A stretch of 6,702 nucleotides of DNA from JBAXGW01 sp037139195 (GCA_037139195.1 JBAXGW010000126.1:1-6702), one strand, 5' to 3'. Numbered from the stretch's first letter, positions 1 through 6,415 are shown. Made by a program: numbers and translations. Notes: generated by a model from the sequence alone, not told the origin.

Positions 1-2
1 AA

Positions 3-39
3 AGGAAGGAAGATTTATATCCTCCTTCCTAATTTTTTT
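3..39 (+). terminator. Rho-independent terminator of a gene left of the window
   Basis: The arms at 3-14 and 19-30 pair as eight bp, one A.C mismatch and three more bp around a 4-nt loop. The 3' arm is followed by AA and a run of seven T at 33-39. This is the classic intrinsic terminator layout for plus-strand transcription, so a plus-strand gene probably ends just before position 1. The T-run lies only on this side. Whether it also works on the minus strand cannot be judged because the sequence left of position 1 is missing. Confidence 0.72.
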
Positions 40-55
40 AACCGGACAACAATGA

Positions 56-89
56 AAAGGAACATAAATTATTTAAATTCTGTTCCTTT
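56..89 (-). terminator. Probable terminator of the histidine-kinase gene
   Basis: A perfect 9-bp stem (56-64 with 81-89, AAAGGAACA / TGTTCCTTT) continues after a mismatch into a few further A-T pairs with a small loop near 71-74. Read on the minus strand the 3' arm runs into a short U tract (CCTTTTC). It lies about 75 bases beyond the kinase stop codon. The U tract is short, so termination strength is uncertain. It could also act weakly in the plus direction, where the stem is followed by TTTAATAAATT. Confidence 0.45.
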
Positions 90-101
90 AATAAATTATT
101 A

Positions 102-115
102 AGTTTACGTAAACT
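102..115. promoter_or_regulatory. 14-bp perfect palindrome AGTTTACGTAAACT
   Basis: The two 7-bp halves are exact reverse complements with no spacer, centred on ACGT. It sits about 50 bases past the end of the kinase gene and is followed on the plus strand by CTTTT. A spacer-free palindrome of this length suits a dimeric protein site better than an RNA hairpin, which would have to open a loop and keep only about five pairs. No binding protein is known from the sequence. Confidence 0.3.
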
Positions 116-165
116 CTTTTAGTGCCTAACCTAATCGAGTTTTATTTTAATAATGTCAAATTTTT

Positions 166-1683
166 CTAATTGATATACTTGCTTAAAACATTTTGCAAAG
201 CTGTTTTTTGAATTGGCTTATTAAGTACATCATCCATTCCTGCCTTTAAACAAGCTTCTTTATCTCGACTAGTGCTATGTGCAGTAAAAGCTACAATTGG
301 AGTGTGATTGTTTGCCAGTAATTCTTTTTCTCTAATTCTCATTGTTGCCTCTAAGCCATTAAGTTCGGGCATTTGAACATCCATGAAAATTAAATCAAAT
401 TTTTCATCGTCGAGTATTTGTAACGCTATTAAGCCATTTTCAGCAAGACTTAAGGTATAACCCATTTTTTCAAGGATTAGTTTAAATATTTTCATGTTTA
501 TCGGGTTATCCTCAACAATCAATATTTTTTTTCCTTCGGCTGATACCATTTGTTTAGGTTGTTCAACTATTGCATCGTGTGGCTTAAAAGGCAACTCGAA
601 AACAAATGAAGTTCCTTTATTTTCTTCGCTTTCAACCTTTATTGTCCCAAGCATGTTGTCTAACAATTGTTTAACAATAGCTAAACCCAAACCCAAACCA
701 CCGTATTTTCTATTGTGTGACTCATCAATTTGATAAAACCGATCGAAAATAAAAGGTAATTTTTCTTTTTTAATTCCAATACCTGTATCGGATACAGTAA
801 ATTTCAGAATGGTAAAATTTTTATTATCTTCAGCAAGTTCAACGCTTATTTTAACTTTTCCTTTTGAAGTGAATTTTATCGCATTATTTAATAATAAAAC
901 AATAATTTGTCGAACTCTAGATTCATCGCCAACCAAGCAAAATGGAATATTTTCTGGAACTTCTGTTTCTATGATTAAATTTTTATGAATAGCATCTATT
1001 TCTACAAAAGATGCTGCATTTGCAATGGTGTCGCCAATATAAAAGGCTTTCTCGTTTTCTTTGTAACCAATACTTTCTAATTCGGTATAATCTAATACAT
1101 CTGAAACAATGCTAGTTAGTCGTTTAACAGATAAATTTACATATTCAATATATTTTCGTTGCTCTTGATTTAAACCCGAATCCATAAGCATTTCAGCAAA
1201 TCCTTTAATTCCAGTAAGTGGAGTTTTTATTTCGTGACTTACATTAGCAAGAAAAAAACTTTTAGTTTTACTAGCCAAATCAGCCAATTCTTTTTGTTCT
1301 TGCAATTCTAATAATTCTTTCCCAAATTTCTGACCTTCGCTGGAAGTATTAATGGTATTGTTTATCAGTTTTGAAAAAACAATTAGTTTTTCTGTCAATA
1401 CTTGTTTTGATACTGTATTAGGTAAAATTTCTAAAATTAAGTTGTTTTTCAACAGGTCGGAATTAAAATTCCCAATTAATATACACGAATGACATAGATT
1501 ATCTACAAAAGTATCGATTTTACAATTATCTTGTTCAACAAAAATGCTTAAATCGGCTTTTGTTTTATCTTTACAGTCGCCATTGTTGGGTAATACTGTA
1601 TAACCAATTTCTTTTAATATCTTAGATATCGAAAAGTTTAGAAATAAATCATTACCGTATAAAGAAACAAATAAATTTCTCAT
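166..1683 (-). CDS. Soluble hybrid histidine kinase (pseudo-receiver, HisKA, HATPase, receiver)
   Basis: This 505-residue protein should autophosphorylate on His and pass the phosphate to its own C-terminal receiver. Residues 1-105 look like a degenerate receiver fold with no Asp at the expected site. A helical linker covers 115-140. The HisKA H-box FLANVSHEIKTPL puts the phospho-acceptor at H150. The HATPase_c domain (about 245-367) shows an N-box with N267, the G1 box DTGIGI at 299-304, an F-box around FDRF (313-316), and the glycine-rich lid GGLGLGLA at 328-335. The C-terminal receiver (386-505) has E391/D392, phospho-acceptor D435 in MDVQMP, T467 and K489. There is no membrane segment, signal peptide or PAS/GAF domain, so the protein should be cytoplasmic. 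No Hpt domain or DNA-binding output is fused, so a separate partner is expected. The first Asn of the usual N-box is Leu (L263). The start ATG is the first codon of the open frame that gives a complete N-terminal fold. Family assignment is firm; signal and output are unknown. Confidence 0.95.
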   Translation of the reverse strand: MRNLFVSLYGNDLFLNFSISKILKEIGYTVLPNNGDCKDKTKADLSIFVEQDNCKIDTFVDNLCHSCILIGNFNSDLLKNNLILEILPNTVSKQVLTEKLIVFSKLINNTINTSSEGQKFGKELLELQEQKELADLASKTKSFFLANVSHEIKTPLTGIKGFAEMLMDSGLNQEQRKYIEYVNLSVKRLTSIVSDVLDYTELESIGYKENEKAFYIGDTIANAASFVEIDAIHKNLIIETEVPENIPFCLVGDESRVRQIIVLLLNNAIKFTSKGKVKISVELAEDNKNFTILKFTVSDTGIGIKKEKLPFIFDRFYQIDESHNRKYGGLGLGLAIVKQLLDNMLGTIKVESEENKGTSFVFELPFKPHDAIVEQPKQMVSAEGKKILIVEDNPINMKIFKLILEKMGYTLSLAENGLIALQILDDEKFDLIFMDVQMPELNGLEATMRIREKELLANNHTPIVAFTAHSTSRDKEACLKAGMDDVLNKPIQKTALQNVLSKYIN

Positions 1684-1759
1684 GTCATTGAAAATCTGTT
1701 AACAAAAAAGAAAAGTACAAAATAATAAACTATATTCAAATAAAATTGCAGTTTTTTTC

Positions 1760-1790
1760 GTTGTTAGAATTAATAATTTTCAGATATTTG
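1760..1790 (+). promoter_or_regulatory. Candidate Bacteroidetes-type promoter for the sigma-factor operon
   Basis: GTTG at 1760-1763 is followed after 19 bases by GATATTTG at 1783-1790. This is one mismatch in each element from the Bacteroidetes consensus TTTG / TAnnTTTG with its usual spacing. Transcription would start near 1797, about 25 bases before the ATG of the TonB-C-like gene. It lies in the 138-bp divergent gap shared with the kinase. No equally good match was found for the kinase on the other strand. The A/T-rich background makes chance matches common. Confidence 0.38.
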
Positions 1791-1821
1791 AATTAAGAAA
1801 CCAAATATGTTCACTTGAATC

Positions 1822-2244
1822 ATGAAAAAAACAACAATATTCTTACTCCTTTTATTCTTCATCCCAATTCTGAGTCATAGTCAGGTGTCCGATTATAAAA
1901 AAGGGACAATAAAAGTTAGAAAGCCTCACGAACAAGAGTTTTATATAGAAATTGACACTGCTTTAATTTTCAAAAAAGGGAATTTATTAAAATACATTGA
2001 AAAAACAATTGTGTATACTCCAGAGCTTAAAAAAGAAGTGTCGGCTAAGCCTTGTACTGTATGGGTTTCGTGTATAGTTGATGAGACTGGGAAAGTTATT
2101 TTTGCTGAATTAAAGAAAAAAAGCAGTTCGTATGCTAGCAAAGAAGCTTTAAGAGTGATATTAGGTTTGAAAGATTTTATACCGCTAAAACAAGGAAACA
2201 AATGCTATTCCAGCAAATTTGATATCCCCGTAAAATTTTCTTAA
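1822..2244 (+). CDS. Secreted TonB C-terminal-like domain protein
   Basis: A 140-residue protein with a signal peptide: KK, a hydrophobic stretch at about 6-18, and a likely cleavage after SHS20 leaving Gln21 at the new N-terminus, common in Bacteroidetes. Residues about 54-139 follow the TonB C-terminal pattern: LLKYIEKTIVYTPELKKE, a strand pair around VDETGKV (86-92), a helix with KEALRVI, then IPLKQGNK and the closing strand IPVKFS. A real TonB keeps an uncleaved membrane anchor and a Pro-rich spacer. Neither is present, so energy transduction by itself is unlikely; a free periplasmic or surface domain that binds a partner is more plausible (inference). Three cysteines (C78, C84, C128) lie in the exported part. 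The gene ends 57 bp before the sigma-factor gene with no terminator between, so co-transcription is likely. Domain recognition is from pattern only. Confidence 0.82.
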   Translation: MKKTTIFLLLLFFIPILSHSQVSDYKKGTIKVRKPHEQEFYIEIDTALIFKKGNLLKYIEKTIVYTPELKKEVSAKPCTVWVSCIVDETGKVIFAELKKKSSSYASKEALRVILGLKDFIPLKQGNKCYSSKFDIPVKFS

Positions 2245-2273
2245 TTGAATTTGTACCATTTTCAATTTCCAAC

Positions 2274-2288
2274 GTTTTAATTTAAAAC
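2274..2288. promoter_or_regulatory. 15-bp inverted repeat just upstream of the sigma gene
   Basis: GTTTTAA-T-TTAAAAC has exact 7-bp arms around one base and ends 13 bases before the sigma-factor ATG. It could be an operator for autoregulation or affect initiation, but it is almost all A/T, so chance is a real alternative. Confidence 0.22.
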
Positions 2289-2301
2289 AAGAATAAAAAA
2301 C

Positions 2302-2856
2302 ATGAGCAAAACTTCGATAATTGAAAACGAAATCGAAGTAATTGAAAAAGCCAAGAAAAACTTAAAACAATTTGAACCATTGTATAATAAGTATTTCGAA
2401 CCAGTTTTTCGCTTTGCTTTTCAGCGTTTGAGCGATGAGGAAACGGCTTATGATATTACATCGCAGGTTTTTATTAAAGCAATGACTAGGATTCAACAAT
2501 ATAAGCATCAAGGTTTTGCATTTTCCTCTTGGTTGTATCGTATAGCCCTGAATGAAATAACTGATTTTTATCGAGCAAATAAAAATGCAAGAAATATTAA
2601 TATTAGCGACGGAATATTAAATGTAATAGTTGATGATGCTGATTTATCGAAAGAAGAACAATATCAATTTATTGAAAATGCTATTTCAAAATTAAGCGAG
2701 ACTGATTTTTTATTGATTGAAATGAGATTTTTCGAAAACCGATCCTATAAAGAAATAGGCGAAATTTTAAAACTTACAGATGTTAATGCAAAAATAAAAA
2801 CGTATAGAATTTTAGACAAAATAAAACTTTCAATTCCAAAACACCTGATGCAATGA
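2302..2856 (+). CDS. ECF-type RNA polymerase sigma-70 family factor
   Basis: This 184-residue protein has the two-domain build of extracytoplasmic-function sigma factors, which direct RNA polymerase to a small set of promoters when released by a regulator. The sigma-2 domain spans about 24-95, with the core-binding helix around AYDITSQVFIKA (49-60) and the promoter-melting/-10 segment FSSWLYRIALNEITDFYRA (74-92). A linker of about 30 residues follows. The sigma-4 domain spans about 123-178, with its helix-turn-helix in SYKEIGEILKLTDVNAKIKT (148-167) for -35 recognition. There is no sigma-1.1 or sigma-3 domain. The length is normal for the family. The stop codon overlaps the next gene's start (ATGA), which suggests translational coupling and a one-to-one pairing with the downstream membrane protein. 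The HTH turn (LTDVNAKIK) departs from the common form with G and VK. The family is certain; the regulon is unknown. Confidence 0.95.
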   Translation: MSKTSIIENEIEVIEKAKKNLKQFEPLYNKYFEPVFRFAFQRLSDEETAYDITSQVFIKAMTRIQQYKHQGFAFSSWLYRIALNEITDFYRANKNARNINISDGILNVIVDDADLSKEEQYQFIENAISKLSETDFLLIEMRFFENRSYKEIGEILKLTDVNAKIKTYRILDKIKLSIPKHLMQ

Positions 2857-4466
2857 AAAACTTCAAATTAAATATCAACCGCCAAATTCCATCATCAGAG
2901 GTGATAAATTCGAGGAAGGATTTTGGAAGTTTAATGAAAGATGCTGCTGCTATTAAATCTAACCAGAAATGGAATAGTAAAAACTGGATTAAACCTAGTT
3001 TGTTTGTTGTTACAGTTTTAGTAGTTACGCTGGCATTGCTAATTCAGTTTAAACATACCGACAAGAAAAATATTTCACAGAATAAAAAGGAATTAAATAA
3101 CAATTCTTATGTTAAAGCTCCTGTAAAATCAATCAATTCAGCTTTCGAAATATTTAAAATAGCCAATAATAAAGAAAACAAGCTGCATCATTCAAGTGGA
3201 ACAACCATATTTATTAATCCATACACTTTTGGCTCGAAAAACGATTCAATTGAAATTCGTTATAGAGAATTCAAAACTCCTTGTGAAATGCTGTTTAGTG
3301 GAATCCCAATGACTTATGATTCATGTGGGAAAACATATCAATTTGAATCGGGTGGCATGTTTGAATTATTAGCATTTAAAAATGGTAAACCAATACAAAT
3401 AGCTAAAAACAAAGAGATTAAAATTGATTTTATAGCAAGCACAAGAGATAAATCTTTTAATTTTTATGAATTAGACACCAATCGCAAATGCTGGAAATAT
3501 ATTGGCAAAGAAGAAAACACTAAAAACGATATGACCTATCAATACAATGACTATAAGGACAATCAGCATGAAATAAACATTTTAGATGTCTCGCAAATTG
3601 ATGAAACAAATAAAAAACTAGAAGCCGAACTTCCACCTCTTCCTTCACAACCAGATAAAAAGCATTACAGGTTTAATATTGATGTTGAAAAGAAGGATTT
3701 TCCTGAATTAGCTAATTATAAAGATTTGCAATTTGAGATTGTTTCATCAGATCGTGTTTTTGGCAAAGAAATATATTCTATAACGTGGGAGTCGGCAGAA
3801 ATAAAACAAAGTAAAAAAGGATTGTATAAATTAAATTTGAGTAGTAAAAATGCAAAATACAACTTTTATATCAAGCCCGTTTTTGAAGGAAAAGACTATG
3901 ATTCGGCTATGACAGTTTATAATAAAGCATTTTCAAAATACGAAACAGAAATTGCAAATAATAAGAAAATTAAGAATAATCTTGAACTAAAATACCAAAG
4001 AACAAAAATGAATATTGATGCTCAATCGAAAAATCATGCAGAAAAGATTGAAATACAAAATGATAAAATGCAAGTTCAAAAAGGAATTGTTGAAGGTTTA
4101 ATTAAAACTTATGAAATAAAGGCTACCGGAATATATAATTGTGATAAGCCGGTGGAGCTACCCCAAGGAAAAGATGTTTATTTTACATACAGAAATTCTG
4201 ATAATGAACAGTTGAAAATTGCACACGCTTTTTTAATAACCAACGACCGAAATTCATATTACAATATAAGTTTAAAGAAAATTCTTTCGTTTAACCCTAA
4301 AAAGAAAAATTGTATAGTTGTAATTGATGAAGAAGGAAACATTGGATTAATTGATAATAATGTATTTTCAAAAATCACTCAAGGAACAAGCAAATGTGTT
4401 TTTTCGCCTGTGTTTTATTCTTCTATTAAGTCCCCAAAAGATTTAGAGGCATTAATAAATGGATAA
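2853..4466 (+). CDS. Single-pass membrane protein, probable regulator (anti-sigma-like) of the ECF sigma factor
   Basis: A 537-residue protein whose ATG overlaps the sigma-factor stop. Residues 1-45 are polar and basic and should be cytoplasmic. One membrane helix covers about 47-66. The remaining roughly 470 residues should lie outside the inner membrane. A first outer region (about 112-250) has a beta-rich pattern with GTTIFINPYTFGS, IRYREF, FSGIPMTYDSCG and FESGGMFELLAFKNGKPI, which resembles ZU5-like domains of Bacteroidetes membrane proteins (inference). A Pro-rich hinge (ELPPLPSQP, 259-267) leads to a second beta region (about 271-350). Next comes a charged helical stretch, probably coiled coil (about 355-420), and a C-terminal domain (about 425-537) starting at GIYNCDKPVELP. 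No zinc-binding HxxxCxxC anti-sigma motif and no FecR domain are recognisable, and the cytoplasmic part is short for an anti-sigma domain. The regulatory role rests on position, overlap and topology. It could instead be a structural envelope protein controlled by the sigma factor. Confidence 0.85.
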   Translation: MKNFKLNINRQIPSSEVINSRKDFGSLMKDAAAIKSNQKWNSKNWIKPSLFVVTVLVVTLALLIQFKHTDKKNISQNKKELNNNSYVKAPVKSINSAFEIFKIANNKENKLHHSSGTTIFINPYTFGSKNDSIEIRYREFKTPCEMLFSGIPMTYDSCGKTYQFESGGMFELLAFKNGKPIQIAKNKEIKIDFIASTRDKSFNFYELDTNRKCWKYIGKEENTKNDMTYQYNDYKDNQHEINILDVSQIDETNKKLEAELPPLPSQPDKKHYRFNIDVEKKDFPELANYKDLQFEIVSSDRVFGKEIYSITWESAEIKQSKKGLYKLNLSSKNAKYNFYIKPVFEGKDYDSAMTVYNKAFSKYETEIANNKKIKNNLELKYQRTKMNIDAQSKNHAEKIEIQNDKMQVQKGIVEGLIKTYEIKATGIYNCDKPVELPQGKDVYFTYRNSDNEQLKIAHAFLITNDRNSYYNISLKKILSFNPKKKNCIVVIDEEGNIGLIDNNVFSKITQGTSKCVFSPVFYSSIKSPKDLEALING

Positions 4467-4523
4467 CAATTAATCGAGTCTTGCTATTATTGAAATTATC
4501 TTTGCTAATATAACCTGATTGAA

Positions 4524-4551
4524 AACAATTAAAAAGTATGTTTTAGTTGTT
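4524..4551. terminator. AT-rich hairpin between convergent genes, possible terminator
   Basis: Arms 4524-4534 and 4541-4551 form 11 pairs including one U.G wobble, with a 6-nt loop. The hairpin sits in the 93-bp gap between the stop codons of the membrane-protein gene and the vWA gene. The plus-strand 3' arm is followed by ACATTAG, not a T-run. On the minus strand the wobble becomes an A.C mismatch but the arm ends in TTGTTTTC. It may serve both directions weakly. The stem holds almost no G-C pairs, so the call is tentative. Confidence 0.35.
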
Positions 4552-4559
4552 ACATTAGT

Positions 4560-6200
4560 TTAAACTTTCGAAATCTTAACAAATCTTCCGCCCATTATTC
4601 TATAAGTATTGCCTTTTATCATTATTTCTTGTCCCTCCGACATGGATGCAATTTCAGTAATATCTTGCTCAATTGTATGAATACTGCCTTTGGTTTTCCA
4701 GGCAATTAACAAATAATCTAATCCAATATAGCTATTGTTTGGACCACAGAGAATAATATGAACGGGTAAGTTGAATTCAGAAAGCAGTTCGATGTCTTTT
4801 ACTGGAGCGTTATTATCTGCAATCATAATAATTTCTTTGAAGGGCTTTGCCAATTTAGTGCCATTTATTAACGCACCCATGTTGTTTTCAGCGGCATCGC
4901 CACCATAGTATATTGCAGCAACTTCGCTCATTTTCAAGCACAAACTATCAATTCCCTTTGATGGTGCGTAATATACGCCATAATTGGGCTTTCTATTGTC
5001 ATCGTTGAAAAATACAAATTGGGGATTTTTCTCCACTGCGTATCTAAGTTGATACCAAATAGCAAGTTGTGAAGAATACGGACGCATACTGCCTGTTACA
5101 TCACATAATATTAGTTTGTCATCCCATTTGTTACGGTCTAAAATATCAACAACTTCTTCTTTGTTTTCATTTGCAAAACCACGTTTTTTTCCTTCTTCAA
5201 GTGTGAATCCATACTTTTCGCATTTTGTTTTTATTCTTTTTACTTCGTCAGCTAAAAGTGCTGCATTTTTAAGCAATTCGCGTTTTCGTAATTCCTCCGC
5301 TTCTTGTTTTTTAATATTTTGAGCAATTTTGTTTTCTATTTCTAATTTTATTGCTTCTTGTTCCGATATTTTTCTCAATACGCATTCGTCTTTAAATCGC
5401 AAGTATTCCGCTTTTATTCTATTTTCTTCAGCCAAAATACGATTAGCTTCCTCTTTTTCCATTCGTTCCATTTCTTTGGTGCCCAAATAAGTTAAGCCCA
5501 TTGTTATTGAGTTTGTTCCTTTTGCATAAAGAATTTCGACCGATGCGTAATTTTTGCTGTGCGGAAAATTAACAGTATATGAATCCCCTTTTAATAAATA
5601 AATACTTACTTTCCCATCTTTATCTGTTATTGCCGTAGTTTTGTTTTTTCGTTTCGATGCTTTAAATGTAATGAATTCGCCTGGCAATGGTGCATTTGTA
5701 AGATTTGTAACTGCTAATATTAATGAAGAATAACAGTTTTGATTAGGAGGTGTTTTCATTACAGAACCATTGACTATAACTTCGGTAGGCATTGATAATG
5801 CAAAATTGTCTAATTGTGATTTCTCTATTTCATTCATTGACAATATTTTCGCCTTCTCAACCATGTCGGCTTCATAAATTAAGGTTTGAAAAAAATCAGC
5901 ATCTTTCTGAGCTAGAATTTCTTTCTTTTTAGTATAATTTGATACGCTAATTATGTAAATCAAATTGCATGGCACTATGAAGCTGGCTTCTCCTTTAGCA
6001 TTGCTTTCTTTAGAAAATGTATGAAGTCCATTTTTGCTAACTAAAGTTACGGTTTGTCCTTCGAAAACTTCTCCATTTTTGTTCTTTAGTTCAATTGTTA
6101 TTGCCGACTCACATGTTTGTGCATTCAACACGCTATTTGATAACAGAAGCAATATTGCAATTATAACTGTTGTTTGAATTATTGAAGTTGAATTTTTCAT
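4560..6200 (-). CDS. Exported von Willebrand A domain protein with beta-sandwich and coiled-coil regions
   Basis: A 546-residue protein with a signal peptide: hydrophobic core at about 8-24 and likely cleavage after NA27, leaving Gln28. Two beta-rich repeats follow, about 30-112 and 141-237. Each holds a Gly turn of the carboxypeptidase-regulatory/Ig-like sort (NAKGEASF, DKDGKVSI). Residues about 240-330 are Glu/Lys/Arg-rich and helical, probably a coiled-coil stalk. The vWA domain (about 358-520) carries a full MIDAS-type metal site: D367-V-T369-G-S371-M, the GGDAAEN loop at 433-439, and D462 in IMIADN. Such domains bind a divalent cation and a protein ligand. No membrane anchor, lipobox or secretion-system sorting domain is visible, so it is probably periplasmic or attached by partners. 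A small beta tail (525-546) ends the protein. It is transcribed towards the sigma operon and may have its own promoter in the upstream gap. The vWA call is strong; the ligand is unknown. Confidence 0.9.
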   Translation of the reverse strand: MKNSTSIIQTTVIIAILLLLSNSVLNAQTCESAITIELKNKNGEVFEGQTVTLVSKNGLHTFSKESNAKGEASFIVPCNLIYIISVSNYTKKKEILAQKDADFFQTLIYEADMVEKAKILSMNEIEKSQLDNFALSMPTEVIVNGSVMKTPPNQNCYSSLILAVTNLTNAPLPGEFITFKASKRKNKTTAITDKDGKVSIYLLKGDSYTVNFPHSKNYASVEILYAKGTNSITMGLTYLGTKEMERMEKEEANRILAEENRIKAEYLRFKDECVLRKISEQEAIKLEIENKIAQNIKKQEAEELRKRELLKNAALLADEVKRIKTKCEKYGFTLEEGKKRGFANENKEEVVDILDRNKWDDKLILCDVTGSMRPYSSQLAIWYQLRYAVEKNPQFVFFNDDNRKPNYGVYYAPSKGIDSLCLKMSEVAAIYYGGDAAENNMGALINGTKLAKPFKEIIMIADNNAPVKDIELLSEFNLPVHIILCGPNNSYIGLDYLLIAWKTKGSIHTIEQDITEIASMSEGQEIMIKGNTYRIMGGRFVKISKV

Positions 6201-6222
6201 GAGATTTTATCTTAAAAAAACG

Positions 6223-6236
6223 TTCTAACTGTAGAA
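6223..6236. promoter_or_regulatory. Inverted repeat TTCTA-N4-TAGAA upstream of the vWA gene
   Basis: Two exact 5-bp arms are separated by ACTG, 23 bases upstream of the vWA start codon. The right half also opens a wider repeat, TAGAATGA (6232-6239) with TCATTCTA (6280-6287). A related element in opposite orientation (TAGAA-N4-TTCTA) lies at 6501-6514. This placement would suit an operator or leader structure, but no protein can be assigned and the arms are short. Confidence 0.25.
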
Positions 6237-6415
6237 TGAAAAAATATAGAAAAAGATACAGAAAAACTTTTTTTATTTCTCATTCTATATGCTTCCCTAT
6301 CTGTATAGTCTGTGAATTAACTCCGCACTTGTTGTTGGACTTGTATTTGTTTTGCCTCGATTTAGAAGTTTGTTTACATATACTATTTGATATTCAGGCT
6401 TTTCAAACGTCAATT

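Noticed and set aside
131..139. TAATCGAGT shared with 4471-4479, both just past gene ends
   Set aside because: A 9-base match in A/T-rich DNA with no further similarity is compatible with chance.
670..702. AAACCC short tandem repeat
   Set aside because: It encodes the Gly-Leu-Gly-Leu-Gly ATP-lid motif of the kinase, so it is a coding consequence and not a separate repeat.
494..733. Plus-strand open frame of 79 codons
   Set aside because: It lies wholly inside the histidine-kinase ATPase and linker region on the opposite strand and has no domain pattern; the kinase motifs explain the sequence.
1684..1745. Kinase promoter on the minus strand (TTATTTTG at 1725-1718 or TTTATTTG at 1744-1737)
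   Set aside because: Each is one mismatch from TAnnTTTG, but neither has a TTG element at the expected spacing upstream.
1941..2201. Minus-strand open frame of 86 codons
   Set aside because: Antisense to the TonB-C-like gene, Phe/Ser-rich and without a recognisable pattern.
5116..5322. Plus-strand open frame of 68 codons
   Set aside because: Antisense to the coiled-coil part of the vWA gene; its Ser/Phe-rich product is the expected shadow of Glu/Lys-rich codons.
6108..6200. Lipoprotein signal in the vWA protein
   Set aside because: The first Cys (C30) is preceded by Ala-Gln-Thr, which does not fit a lipobox; cleavage before Gln28 by signal peptidase I is more likely.
6310..6345. Integron attC-like site (GTTGGAC matches GTTRRRY)
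   Set aside because: The opposite core AATTAAC does not fit RYYYAAC, the two are too close for an attC fold, and no integrase is visible.
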